From Notamacropus eugenii (taxonomy: Eukaryota; Chordata; Mammalia; Diprotodontia; Macropodidae): a DNA stretch of 64,000 nucleotides. Positions 1-10,945 of the stretch are shown here, piece by piece. The notes below the pieces were generated by a model, which was not told the origin of the DNA, did not search any database, and saw only the letters and a list, made by a program, of their open reading frames with translations. The position numbers and the translations under genes were made by a program. Numbering within the stretch: position 1 is the first letter of the stretch; each line of letters opens with the position of its first letter. The DNA is taken from positions 66,729,830-66,793,829 of the forward strand of contig NC_092878.1 in assembly GCF_028372415.1 (NCBI RefSeq). The letters run 5' to 3'.

Positions 1-730
1 TCATGAACTTCTCCAGGCAACCAAATTTTTAATGTAATTTTCCATAAGGTCTCACAACTAACAGTGTCAAAAGCCTCGATCAGATCTACAAACATTGTGT
101 ACAGATTTTGTACTCCTGGAGTGCTCCTGGCACTTCTCCTGGGTTGTCGAGCAGCAAACACCATATCAGCTGTTCCTTGGCCCTTTCTGAAGCCACACTG
201 GCTCTCATGTAGATGACCATCTTCCAGGTGAAGGATCAGCCTATTAAGGAAGACTCTAGGAAGAATCTTGTCAACAATGACTGAGAGAGAGAGCCCCCTG
301 TGATTGTTGCAGGACAATCCCTTTATAGAGATGGACAATGGAGGCATCCTTGAACTCCTGGGGGACAACCTCCTCTTGCCATATTGCCTGGAATATTTCA
401 GTCAGCTTTTGTATGAACAATGGTACCCCTACCTTGTAAATTTCAGGTGGAAGAGAATCAGAACCAGATGCTTTGCCACATGAAAGGAGCCTAATGGCCT
501 TTAAAACCTCTTCTTCAGTTGAAAGTTCAGCTAAGGAGGGATTGACTTCAACGTGAGGTAAATGGTCAGTGGCCTCAGCATTGATTGTTGATGGTCTGTT
601 GAGAGCACTATGGAAGTGTTCAAGACATCTCTCTAGGATCATGTCCTTATCACTAATCAATGTGGCTCCATCAGCACTGAGTGGTTGTGATGCACCATAG
701 GTTTTAGGTCCATAAATAGCTTTCAGGGAA
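1..730 (-). pseudogene. LINE reverse transcriptase domain remnant (N-terminal part)
   Basis: The minus-strand frame 660-271 contains GKASGSDSLPPEIYK and the FKDASIVHLYKG block typical of LINE RT fingers. A frameshift in a CT-rich run near 285-290 moves the frame. Beyond it the coding continues as FLNRL, QCGFRKGQGTADMVF and FVDLIEAFDTV, down to the window edge. This is the RT palm before the catalytic YADD-type motif, which would lie outside. The flanking piece 916-731 is the linker between endonuclease and RT. It is a dead copy. The next bases to the left should hold the catalytic block. Confidence 0.8.
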
Positions 731-905
731 TCATAAAATTTCTTGGATTGTTACTATCAGCGTAAAACTGAATTTCATCTGCCTTCTTACTAATCCAGGA
801 ATCCTCCATTTCTCTAAGCTTTGCTTGTATTTTGCTTTTGATGGAATTAAATGCTGTCTTCTTAGAGATGGATGAACTAACCTGTTGGTAAATCCTGTGG
901 AGTTC

Positions 906-1900
906 TCATTTTTCATTTAGCAGCTTCTGGATTTCCCCATCATTTTCATCAAAGCAGTCTTGGTGTTTGCAAATGTTCTGACCCAGATGAACAAATGCAG
1001 TGCTGAACACCAAATCTCTGAAAGCTGCCCACTCCTTTTCTGCTCCACTGTTGCCAACTGTGTGTTGGTTCAACTTTCCCTCAGAGTTAGCAACAAACTG
1101 TTCACATTCAGAGAAGAGCTCTAATTTGTTGATATTAATTCTTCTGGTAGTTATTTTGCCTTTGGGGTGGCACTGTTGATGAATGTGAATATTTAGCTTG
1201 GAAAGGATAAGTCTATGATCAGTCCAGCACTCTGCATCACACATTGCCTTTGTCACTGTCTCATCTTGTCTTTCTCTCCTCCTTACAATTGCATAGTCGG
1301 ATGCCAATGTTTGCTGCGAGGATGCAATGAAGTTTTATTGCATTTAGGTAAATGGAAAACCGTGTTGGTGATGAGAAGGTCATGAGATGCTCAAGGCTTC
1401 AGCAGTAAAAGACCATTGCTGTTGCTATTTCCAACTCCATTCCTCCCTAGGACTCCTTGGCAAGTCTGGCAATCTGAGCCTACTCTAGCATTAAAGTCAC
1501 CCAGAATGATAAGCTTGTCCTCTTTTGGCAAAGGGTCTCTAGGTCTTCATAAAATTTTTCTTTTACTTCATGAGGGTTCATCATGGTGGGAGCATAGGCA
1601 CTGATGATGGCGGCATGGCATTTTCTTTCAAGTGGCAACCACATTGTTATGAGCCTGTCTTTCACTCCTTTTGGCAGGCATAGTTGTTACTGACTAGATT
1701 AGTTTTGATTGTAAAACCTGTGTCAGCTTCACAGCAATCCCCTTCACTGCAGCCACTCCAGAAAAATGTGTATCCAGCTCCAACTTCAGTAACCTGGCCT
1801 TCACTTGCCAGCCTTGTTTCACTCAGGGCTGCTATTTGGATCTCTTACCTGTTGAGTTCTCTTGCAACAAGAGCAGTTCATCTTTCAGGTATACTGGATT
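906..1900 (-). pseudogene. LINE endonuclease domain remnant
   Basis: Translating the minus strand in pieces gives endonuclease blocks in the right order. SETRLASEGQ and GAGYTFFWSG lie near 1830-1740. SAYAPTM lies near 1590, in a frame covering 1665-1480. LGDFNARVG lies near 1490, but only after a frameshift. DYAIVRRRERQ and CWTDHRLILSKL lie at 1307-1200, after another shift. A continuous 133-codon frame covers 1307-906 and continues into the linker towards the RT. These motifs (YAP, GDFN, TDH) are the conserved core of the endonuclease that nicks target DNA for target-primed reverse transcription. At least two frameshifts make it non-functional. Confidence 0.8.
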
Positions 1901-2889
1901 TTGTATGGTCTGTATGTGTACGCATGTTCCATAGGCTGATGGCGAGTGGTATCATCTTTGCAGATATTTTTGTACATTTTGTAAATTTTTTTCATGTGTT
2001 TCAACTGGCAGAGTGGGACTCCTCACCTGTTTCTATAATCAGGCCAGGTTTGGTTAAGCAGACAATTGGTAGGGTACCTTTTCTAGCTCCCTTCCTCACA
2101 CCAAGAGGTGAGCAGTGCAATCCTTAAAAGACTGCTCAGACACTCAGGGGGCTACTGACTCCCACTGCTGCTTACAGTGAGAAACAACCCTATGGCCTGA
2201 GCTGCCTGTGTGCAGGGTTGTGACTTCAGCTCCCAGTGTATCCGCACCTGCTGCTTCATCACTTGCCTGTGACCAAAGGACTTTGTGGTATAATAGTAAA
2301 ATGGTATGCATGGCATCTTTTGATTCTTGCATCTATTGGACAAAAGTGAGGCAGAGTTGCACGAAGTTGTCAGCCTCACGCTCTCCTCCAGAGTCATCAT
2401 AGTCCAGTGGCAGCACAGAGTCAAGATGGCTGGCGATGGCTCAGGATGCAGTGGATGACCTTGGCATCTTCGGTGTCAAACCAAGCTCTAAGAGCTCCAC
2501 ATCGCCTGCTTCATCTGCCTTCATGGACTTTGGAACAAATTGTTCTCATGTGCCCATTCCAGGAGGGAAAGTCTTCACATGCTTGGGGGGTAGACACCCC
2601 CTAACTCACCTTTGGTTACCCTCAACCTGGTCTGGCCCATTTGCTGACACAGTTTACTGGGGTGTGGCTGCTGCACATACTGCAGATTTTGGAGCCACAC
2701 GTGAGAGTTGGGGTGGAACAGGTGGACACCAAAGGTGGAAACAGCCTGGAAAAGGACTTATATATGAAGTTTAGGTAAGGATATATTTCTGGAAATTTTT
2801 CTTAAATGAGTAGAAATTTTCCTTTAACTTTCATCTCTTGATCCTAGTTCAGTCCTCAAGCCCCAAATGACAAATCTAATACCTCTTCC

Positions 2890-3110
2890 ATATGACAGTA
2901 TATATTAAGTATTTACTGTGTGCCAAGAACTATACTAAATACTGGTAAAAATATAAACATGAAGAGAGTTCCTGCCCTCAAGAAGCTTATATTTTATTTG
3001 GGGAAGACAGCTGTAGTTACAGGGAAGTGGTGGCTAGGGAGGAATATTTTGATTTGGAAACTTATAGGGATAGTGAATGGAACTTTAGGGAATAGGTTTA
3101 TGCATCCTTT
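2890..3110 (-). mobile_element. L2-type LINE, 3' end fragment
   Basis: It begins with the complement of the L2 3' end (a run like TATTAAGTATTTACTGTGTG, then 'ccaagaactatactaaatactgg' degraded and 'cctgccctcaagaagctta'). It is non-coding and diverged. It lies immediately beside an L2 piece in the opposite orientation. Confidence 0.65.
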
Positions 3111-3127
3111 CCAGGAGCAGTGACAGA

Positions 3128-3905
3128 GTTGGCAACCTAGATAACATCCTTGATTTCTCACTCTCTCTAACCTCTATATCCAATCTGTTGCCAAGGCCTA
3201 TTGATTTTGCCTTTGTAACATCTCTCAACTAAGTTCCCATCTCTCATCTGCTACTGTCACCACCTTGGTGCAGTGTCTCATCACCTTATAAGGCTTTACT
3301 ACTGAAATAACCTGTTTGGTTGGCCTTATTACCACAAGTCTCTCACCATTTCAATCCATCTCCCACTCAGCTCTCAAAATGATCTTCCTAAAGTACTTGT
3401 CTGATCATGTCACTCTGCTACTCAATAAACTTTAGAAGAGGCTCTCTTTCATCTCAAAGATCAAATATAAAATCCTCTGTATAGTGTTCAAAGTGTTTTC
3501 AGCCTACCTTTTCAGTCTTCTTGTATTTCCTTCTCATTCTCCCAATATACATAATCTAATGACATTGTCTTCCTTGATGTTCCTCAGTTATGACACCCCA
3601 TCCCCTGATTCCAAGCATTTTTATTTGATTTCCATCCATGCATGAAATGCTCTTCCTCTTCATTTCCTTTGTGTTCCAGTTAAAATTCTCCCTTCTACAG
3701 AGCATCTTTCCTCATGTCTTTTAATTCTAGTGCCTTCTCTCTGTTGATTATTTCTAATTTACATTGTATCTTGTTTGCATGTAGTTATTTGCCTGTTGTG
3801 AGCTTCTTGAAAGCAAGGGCTATCTTTTGCCTTTCTTTGTATCTTTACCTGGTATACAGTACCTGGTATACAACAGGTGCTTAATGAATATGTATTGACT
3901 AACTG
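3128..3905 (+). mobile_element. L2-type LINE, 3' portion
   Basis: About 780 bases follow the L2/CR1-clade 3' region in order: 'ccaatctgttgccaaggcct', 'gtcaccaccttggtgcag', 'ctagtgccttctctctgttg', and the terminal 'ggtgcttaatgaatatg'. No open frame survives. This is one of the better preserved L2 copies in the window. Confidence 0.85.
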
Positions 3906-4821
3906 ATTATGGTTCTAGAACTAGAGGTTTGTGTGGGGAAAAGGGTACACATAGGGCAACACGAAAGCTGGTGAGATTGATGGGGAGTAAAGTGAAGCAT
4001 GGCTGGTGCTCAGACCTTGGAACAACCATGAGGAACATGGGATTCCAGGGTGAGATTTCAGAGCATAAAAGGATTTAGTTCTCTAGGGCTTAGTTTCAGG
4101 TTGGGGGTGGGAGGAGAAGATGGTAGATGGACCAGGTGAGATGGAAAGGGAGACAATAGTTTATATGAATAAGGTAGGAGAGTATGAAACAAACTTAATA
4201 TGATTCAGCAGTATGATATGGAAGCCAAAAAAGCTTTTGTTATCTTGGATTTCATTAAGCGAGGCATAGTTTCCAGGAATGAAGAGGTTATATTCCCTCC
4301 AGACCACGTTAGTCAGATAATGTTTTCCATATCGTGTTCAATTCCAGGCATTTAAATTTAAGAAGGATGCAGATAAAAAGGAGAATATTCAAAAAGCACT
4401 GCAACTGGAATAGGGAAAGGCCTTGAGGTCATGTCATATGAAGACTGATCAAACAAACTAGAGAAAAGATGACTTAGAACAGAAGATAAGTTTTCAAGTA
4501 TTTGAAGGGCTGTCATGTGAAAAAAAAGATTAGTATTATACTTGTTCCGTTTAATTCCAGATGGAAGAGTTAGGAGAAATGGGTGGAAATTGTAAAGAGG
4601 AAAATGTAGATTTGTTAGAGAAAAAAATACCACCACCTAATACTTAGATTTGTCAGAAAGTTGAATGGACTGACTCAAGAGATGGTAGGTTCCCCCTCAT
4701 TGCCAGTAGTCAAGCAGAGACTGGATAAAAGATTGTCCAATGTGGTATAATAGGGATTGCTTTGGTGTACAGTTTGAAGGAGATAGCTGCAAGCTCCTCT
4801 CCATATGACAAGTTCTCTAAT

Positions 4822-5092
4822 TATTAATAACACTAATAATTAACAATTGTATAGTACTTACTATGTGCCAAGTGCTTTACAATTAATATGTAATTCCATC
4901 CTCACAACAACCCTAGGGAGTAGCTGCTATTATTATCTTCATTTTCTAGATGAGGTAAAAGACAAACAGAAGTTAAGTTACTTGTCCATGGCCACATCGT
5001 TATAGTAAGTTCCTGAGACTGGATTTGAACTCAACTCTTTCTGATTCCAGGCCCAGAACCATATTCACTGAACCACCAACTGCTTTTTCATG
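4822..5092 (-). mobile_element. MIR-family SINE
   Basis: Antisense MIR signature in order: 'cttactatgtgccaagtgct', 'cctcacaacaaccctaggga', 'cattttctagatgaggtaaa', 'gatttgaactcaactctttc', and the tRNA-derived end 'ccatattcactgaaccacca'. It is almost full length (about 270 bases). Confidence 0.85.
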
Positions 5093-5221
5093 TGATTCTT
5101 TGTCTACACTGAGAGTGCTGTGTGTACAATTCTGAACACAATATCTTAAGAAGGGCATTGTTAAGTGGGAAAACATCCAGGGAAGTTCAGTAAAGATAGA
5201 AAAGTTTCACTAGTTCATGCC

Positions 5222-5541
5222 ATGTGTGTGTTCGTCCTTCGTTGCTGAAAAAGACCATGTCATCAGAGAAATGGTGACATGACTTGCACATGACTTTGTT
5301 TTGAGTGAGGGAGGGCTGTGCAGGTCACCAGCCTCACTTCTCCTCCAGAGTCATCTGAATCCAGTGACCAGATATTCATCAAGATGACTGGACATGACCC
5401 AGGATGAGGCAATTGGGGTTAAGACTTGCCCAGGGTCACACAGCTAGTGAGTGTCAAGTGTCTGAGATGAGATTTGAACTCAGGTCCTCCTGACTCCTGC
5501 ACTGGTGCTCTATCCACGGCACCACCTATCTGTCCCCTTGA
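5222..5541 (-). mobile_element. tRNA-headed SINE with RTE-related body
   Basis: On the minus strand the head is tRNA-like (5541 to about 5410; complement reads 'cagggtcacacagctagtga', 'tttgaactcaggtcctcctg'). The body (about 5406-5328) matches the leader of the LINE at 2369-2448. The tail near 5222-5290 resembles the 'tgaagaggaccaaaatgac' piece at 53655-53800. It is nearly complete. Confidence 0.75.
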
Positions 5542-5599
5542 AGATGATTGGAAAGAACTTGTAATATTTGGTCTGGAGAAGTTACAATGCTTTTCAATG

Positions 5600-5715
5600 C
5601 TAAATCCCAGTCTCATACCACCTTTGTATGTCTCAAACTCAACATGTCCAAAACAACTAATTATCTTTACCCTCAAATTGTTCATTCTTCTTAGTTACTC
5701 ACAACAATCACACTT
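5600..5715 (+). mobile_element. L2-type LINE internal fragment
   Basis: 'ctcaaactcaacatgtccaa' followed by 'attatctttaccctcaaa' matches the coding part of L2 just upstream of the region seen at 3128. It is a short, decayed fragment. Confidence 0.55.
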
Positions 5716-6654
5716 ATAGATCTTAAACATAATATACTTAACAATAAGGTGAAAAATAATATCATAGGTACTCCTTAAAGCAAATGCAGAAATTAGAAGT
5801 ATAGTACAATTCACGTATAAATTTGGGTCATCCTTTCCCTCCAATGCACTTAGCCTCAGTGGAGAAGGTGGGGCACACATTTAAAGCCATTTTGAAGAAG
5901 TATATAAATGAAGAAACCCCACGCACTCCGGCTAATTCACAATTCTGAAACTGAAAACTTCATTGTCTTTTTTTTTGTCTGTTTTGGGAATTGTACATAA
6001 AACTTTCATGATGAATATAGCTTCTGTGTTCAACAGATGCTTCCACTGCTAAGCTGAATTGATTCATACTGTGCTTGACTAACACCTCAGTGGGCACAAT
6101 ATCTCCATCAAACTAATCTGCTGAGTGACCTCTCTGATTTTCTGCTTCTAAGAAGACAAATTTGTGGTTGAACCAAATTCTCATCTTCTATCTCTGATCA
6201 GACAAATTGCATTTTGTCCTGTAATTATAGCTGAATTCTGGTGTCCATATTTCCCCAGTTATTAACCTAAAAGTCAGCTCAATTCTTCATCTATATGTAT
6301 CACTGAAGCATATAGTGTGTCTCCATTTGCTGCAATTTACTATGGCTTGTCACATTAAAAAATTAGCAGCTGATTTCTCACAGATCTGAGCCAAAGTAAC
6401 TGTTTTTCTTGAAAGTCTGAGTGGAGGCTAGGATGCTGAGGAGCATGAACCCGAACCCTGGCCCTTGGCTGTACCCTGCTGCTGCTCTCACCTCTGCTGC
6501 TCTGCCTGCACCCTCCCCTCCGTAGCCTTTACTGGAGACTGATCATTTACATGAAGTATTAAACTGAACAACTCTTAAAGAAAAACAACTTTGAGTGGAC
6601 CTTGCATACAGAGATGAATATAGCACCCCAGATACAAGCACAGAGTAGCATAGT
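5716..6654. other. Repeat-poor stretch, no gene
   Basis: I see no recognised repeat or credible exon. The only unusual part is a short GC-rich patch at 6420-6540 inside AT-rich DNA, listed separately as a finding. Confidence 0.5.
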
Positions 6655-6815
6655 AAGTTAGTTAGTGGTGTAGTGGATAAAGCAGTGGACCTGAAATCAG
6701 AAAGACTTGAGTTCAAATCCAAGCTCAGGAACTTACTTTGCTGTGTAGTCATGGGCAAGTCACTTGATTTCTGTTTACCTATTTCCATATCTGTAAAATA
6801 TAGATAATAATTGGT
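6655..6815 (+). mobile_element. MIR/core-SINE
   Basis: tRNA-like head 'gtggtgtagtggataaagca', then 'gagttcaaatccaagctcag', 'catgggcaagtcacttga' and 'ccatatctgtaaaata'. It is 3'-truncated and diverged. Confidence 0.75.
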
Positions 6816-7147
6816 GGTAATACATAGCTGATTTGTCAAGGAAGACATTTTAAAAGGTCACTTTCTTGAATTGAGTTTACTTCTAATTTTGAATTCTGTG
6901 GAAACATCACAGTTCCTTACTTTGGGTTCAGCAGGATGTAGATGTCTGCTCCTTTGGTGGTCAGAGAGGCTATCCAACTTTTCTTTTCTCTCTTTTCCTT
7001 GCTTTGTCTGTGATGCATTGGTAATTCTACTTGACCTTGTGTCAAGGTAAGCCCATTTCTACATAGATTTGCTCCATTGTCATCTCTGCTTTAGAAATTG
7101 GTTTGTCTCTCATTAAATAAAAGATTATCATCAATAAATAAAAATTC

Positions 7148-7312
7148 ATTATATTGGCAGATACCTAGCCTTTGAGTCAAGATGACTTGGATGTAAGTCT
7201 GGCTTTTGCCATACTGACTATATGATCTTGGACATGTAACTGAACCTCTCAATGCCTCAGGAAACTCTCTAACGCTATTAAGTTTCGAAGAAAGTGTCCG
7301 TCTATATCAAGT
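7148..7312 (+). mobile_element. tRNA-derived SINE (variant with 'ctcaatgcctcagga' body)
   Basis: Diverged head 'gagtcaagatgacttggatg', then 'gaacctctcaatgcctcagg' and 'aaactctctaacgctattaa'. The same body type recurs at 18337, 28042 and 52095, so these four form one subfamily. Confidence 0.65.
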
Positions 7313-7334
7313 CAATATTATTATTATTATATTA

Positions 7335-7560
7335 TATTATTAAATGAGTGCTATGTGCCAGGCACTGTGCAATACAAATATTAAACAAAAAGATAGTCCC
7401 TGTCCTTAAGGAGCTTATCTTCAAATGAGGCAAAACAACACATAAAAGGCACCCAAAATGTGTGGGGGAAGAAGGCATTTGTGTTGGAACATGGTAGATA
7501 AGTAAGTCTGGAGAGTCAAGAGGGGAGGCTGGAGAAGAATGAAAAAGTGAATATGGTTGA
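7335..7560 (-). mobile_element. L2-type LINE, 3' end
   Basis: 'gctatgtgccaggcactgtg' and 'ccctgtccttaaggagctta' are the complement of the L2 terminus. The weaker L2-like part fades by about 7560. A short ATT repeat precedes it. Confidence 0.7.
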
Positions 7561-7982
7561 CTGGGCCACTTCCTTAAAATGGAGGTTCTGGGAAGAGCTG
7601 ACCAATAAGAGGAAGGGTCTGCAGAGGTAAAGAAATCTTCCAGGATGAGAAGGCTACTACCTGTGTTGGCAGAGGCATCTTTCTAGGTGATAAAGCTCCT
7701 GGACACAGTGGGAAAGAAAAGTCCAGATAATCAGGAGTAGAATCTGGGAAGAAAATCATGTCTGATAAAAAACAACAAAAGTAATATTTTTGATGAGTTT
7801 ATGTTTGTGTTGCACTAGGAATTTCCTCTGGTATTTCATGTGCTTGATGGTCCCTATTCTGTCTATCTTTTTATGTGCTTGCACACATGGAAAAAACTCT
7901 GTGTTTTTTCAATTAGTAGGATTGTCTATAAGACCTCTTGGAAGATCTTGAGATAATCAGCCCTTAACACATTTGGCATGGT

Positions 7983-7996
7983 GGGGGGGGGGGGGG
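7983..7996 (+). repeat. Poly-G tract (14 G)
   Basis: An uninterrupted run of 14 G at 7983-7996, rare in AT-rich DNA and likely length-variable. It has no gene context. Confidence 0.95.
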
Positions 7997-8124
7997 TCCC
8001 ATTTGACAATGTGAAAATAACTTGCCCAAATTCCATGAGAAGTATAGACACAAGAATTAGGACTGTCAGGTCAAGGGCTCCTTCTGGGCATCTTTCATTT
8101 TATAGCTTTCTGCAGCATTTAACA

Positions 8125-8215
8125 GCAACAACAAATATTTATTCACCATCTGGTGTATGCCTAGTACTATTCTAGGTGCTAGGAGGGAAATAAAAGGATC
8201 TGGAGCTGGTCCTAA
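8125..8215 (-). mobile_element. L2-type LINE, 3' end fragment
   Basis: 'aatatttattcaccatctgg', then 'gtactattctaggtgctagg', matches the antisense L2 terminus. It is short. Confidence 0.5.
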
Positions 8216-8295
8216 CACAGCTGCCTCCCATTTAGTAGACTGCATAAGCAAAGTATACCAGTGGCAGCAGTGGTCCATCAATTACATTGGGAAGG

Positions 8296-9014
8296 TAAGG
8301 CTAGCTCCATACCCCCTAGCTTAAAAGCAGCAGATGCTCCCAACATTTGAGTGGAGTAAATTGCACCCCACCCTCTAGATTATGGTATTGCTTTGGATTT
8401 TTGCTTTGATTTGCTTTGTCTCCTAGTGACTGAGTTGCTGTTTTGACTTTAAACTTGAAATTAGACAATTGCCCTCCAAACACAGTTTTCTGATCTGAGT
8501 CCTTGACCTTTTGTTATGTTACATAGACATACCTTTTGCTTTTGGCCTTTCAGACTTTTTTTTTTTGACTAAGCAGCTATAGACCTTTGAACTATGCCTT
8601 TGAGAGCCTCTTCGTATCTCTGACCACTCATCTTTCTCCTGTTTCTTCATCTTGAATGTTATGAATGAAGCAGCTTTAGGTTCAGTGAGGTTATACTTTC
8701 TATCAATCCACATCCATTGTCTTAGCTTCAGCCTCTTCTCTTTTATCTTGAGACTTATTTCTGTGGTCTGGCTCTGATAAGACAACATAAAATGAGATAA
8801 AAGAGAGTCTCAAGGAATTTGAAGTTTTGTTAAGAACACAGGACATATGTAAGCAAAATATTTAAATAATCTTGGGAGATAATACATGATTAAATATTAG
8901 TAGTGGTACATAGAACAAGTTCTACCAGAGGTAGATGTATGTAAGTAAGGCTTTAAGGATTTCTCTATGACAGGCTATTAGTGTGTGAATTACCCCAACA
9001 TCAGGCATATTAGG
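8296..9014. other. No gene or clear repeat
   Basis: A minus-strand 89-codon frame at 8519-8788 is lysine-rich and has no recognisable motif. I regard it as a chance frame. Confidence 0.45.
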
Positions 9015-9083
9015 TAGAGAGACAGAGAGACAGAGATCAATCTATCAATCATCTACCTATCTATCTGAAATGAGAGAGAGAGG
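9015..9083 (+). repeat. GAGA / CTAT low-complexity tract
   Basis: Short runs of gagagaca units, then ctat units, then gagaga. A simple-sequence cluster. Confidence 0.8.
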
Positions 9084-9634
9084 TGGCAAATTCAAGAGAA
9101 CATTAATTTAATACATTTATTCTCTTAGTCCACTCTTACCTAGTTGGTCCTAGGTCAGACAACGCTTCATATCCCAGATAGCCATCTACCTAAACCTGCT
9201 TAATTTCTACTCTGCTGCTGACCCAGTTCTTCCCCACTGGAACATTTACCTCCTAGTCTAGAACTCCATAAATCATACCATTAACCCTTTGGAAAGAGTT
9301 AATTCACTAAACTTTGGAACTCCCATGTTGGAGATGGCCAGTTAGCTTCATTTTTCAGCTTCTATTCAATCATTTACTTGGGCTATCTTGCTCTCTCATT
9401 TACCTCTTGCAAACCTTGTTCCACTACTTTTTACTTCTTGATCTAGAAGAGTAATCATATCAATACAAATATTGTTTATAGAAAAGCCATGTCAGTTGAC
9501 TGACCTATGTATGCATCCAGGCACCATCCTTATGACACCTTGTGATACTCCTTGTAATACAGATCTTCCCCACACATTAATGAACCTAAAGCTTGATTAG
9601 GGGAGGCTCATACTTTTTGTTAATTTCTAATGCA

Positions 9635-10115
9635 CTGGTTCTCAAGGGTTTGTGATACCCTCTGGTTCTGAAAAATGTATAAATACTCTGAGGTAAGATT
9701 TTACTTTGGGGGCTTCATTTTTGGGAGAAAGTTTATGTGCCAGATGAGACTCTGGGAAGCTGCTAAGGAACCTCTATCCCCCTCCCCTCGTTTTGAAAAC
9801 CTAGGTGTTGCTGCTTTTCTCTCTGGTAACTATGTATGTAGGGTCATACAGCTGAACCTGTCTGTTGATCTATGATGTAAGTATTGCTTATGGTCAGGCA
9901 ACTGGAAGCCCTGTCTGTTGATCTTTATTTCTCTGTATTTTTTCTGAAGTTTAGAGTGCTAACTTTTCCCCCTGAACTAAGTGAATGAGATATATCTATA
10001 TATAGATAAAAATATCTATATTTGTATATACTTGATTAAAGTGATTGCTGACCTCTCAAAAGTTACCTTTCCTTTTAGAAAAGCAGATCTTAGAACCTGT
10101 GATGGGAGGCCTTCC
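9635..10115 (+). mobile_element. Unnamed interspersed repeat, LTR-like (copy 1)
   Basis: This segment is matched, in the opposite orientation, by 50110-50565. Shared blocks in order: 'gtgataccctctgg', a TATAAA-containing block near 9676-9686, 'tttgggggctt', 'tctctggtaactatgt', 'ctgtctgttgatctttattt', 'ctgaactaagtgaatga', 'attaaagtgattgct', and 'ctttccttttagaaaagcag'. A short AT microsatellite interrupts it near 9990-10032. A TATA-like box and absence of coding sequence suggest an old LTR, but no terminal repeats or target duplications are clear. I cannot name the family. Confidence 0.6.
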
Positions 10116-10169
10116 TGTGTATGTCAGTGTGCTTGCTTTTATACTCCTTCTACCAAAACTCTTTTCTCT

Positions 10170-10318
10170 GGCCTCTACTCTACTGAATGTTTGTTATCTC
10201 CAATTAGAAGACAAGCTCCTTGAGATCAGGGACTGTCTCACTTTTGTATTTATATTTCCATTCTTTAATACAATGCCTATCACAGAGTAACCAAGTAAAT
10301 ACTTTTCCATTCACTCAT
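10170..10318 (+). mobile_element. L2-type LINE, 3' end
   Basis: 'gacaagctccttgagatcag' and 'ggactgtctcacttttgtat', then 'aatacaatgcctatcaca', is the sense L2 terminus. It ends in a short cattcatt run. Confidence 0.7.
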
Positions 10319-10319
10319 T

Positions 10320-10655
10320 CATTCATCCTTTCAACAGGCTTATAAAATTTTCAGATACTCTGCTAGACCCTTAGGATCTAAAACCAAAAATTCAACAGTC
10401 CCGGTCCTCAACAACTTTTTTTTTTTTAAATTAGAGTGTAATAGATGGTAAGTCTACTTTGTTAGGAACATAGAATACATGAAGAGGAATAAGCCTTGAG
10501 AGATATGTTGGAGTCAGATTGTATAGGGCTTTAAATGTCAAACAGAAGAGTTTGTATTTTATCCTGGTGGGAACTACTGGAGCTTCAGGCTGGGGAAAAG
10601 TATGGTCAGCTTGACCTGTGCTTTAGGAATATCACTTTGACAGCTGTATGGAAGC
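10320..10655 (-). mobile_element. L2-type LINE, 3' part
   Basis: Antisense L2: 'cagtcccggtcctcaacaac', then 'gtatagggctttaaatgtca', 'tttgtattttatcctggtgg' and 'gacctgtgctttaggaatat'. A T-run interrupts it at about 10418-10428. It abuts the sense L2 piece at 10170-10318. Confidence 0.75.
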
Positions 10656-10860
10656 TGAATTAATAGCTATAGTGTTTTAAGGTTACAAAACAGTATACAT
10701 ATGCTAATGTCAAATAATTTTATCCTCACAACAACCCTGCGAAATAGATGTCATTATTTTTTCATTCTATGCATGAGAAAGTTGAGGCTTTGAGGAAGGA
10801 ATCAGACTCTGATTTTCCTACTCAAACCTAGCGCTATATTCACACTGCCTCCTACCTGCC
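10656..10860 (-). mobile_element. MIR-family SINE
   Basis: 'aaggttacaaaacagtatac', 'tatcctcacaacaaccctgc' and 'cattctatgcatgagaaagt' give antisense MIR order. The tRNA end near 10830-10860 is worn. Confidence 0.75.
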
Positions 10861-10945
10861 CTATCAAATGAGATAATATTTGTAAAGCACTTAGTGCCTG
10901 CCACATAGTAGGTACTTAAAAAATGCTTGTTCCTTCCATACTCTA
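10861..10945 (+). mobile_element. MIR 3' end fragment
   Basis: 'atgagataatatttgtaaag', 'cacttagtgcctgccacata' and 'gtaggtacttaaaaaatgct' are the sense MIR 3' end. It sits directly against an antisense MIR. Confidence 0.7.

Larger units (their letters stand above)
1..2770 (-). mobile_element. RTE-like non-LTR retrotransposon (LINE), 3'-truncated by window edge
   Basis: Read on the minus strand this is a LINE with a leader (about 2770-2130), an apurinic-type endonuclease region (about 1900-906) and the first part of a reverse transcriptase (about 730-1). Frames are broken several times, so it is a dead copy. The RT active-site part and the 3' end lie outside the window. The protein type matches endonuclease/RT LINEs of the RTE or jockey/CR1 superfamily. 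I favour RTE because RTE-type SINE sequence nearby (5222-5541) shares about 80 bases with this leader, but the clade needs a library search. Confidence 0.75.

Noticed and set aside
1684..2127. 147-codon plus-strand frame
   Set aside because: It is antisense to the LINE endonuclease and leader, whose real coding strand is minus.
4822..5092. Possible tRNA gene from tRNA-like words in this and other SINEs
   Set aside because: A and B box-like words belong to decayed SINE heads. No intact cloverleaf or anticodon arm could be drawn.
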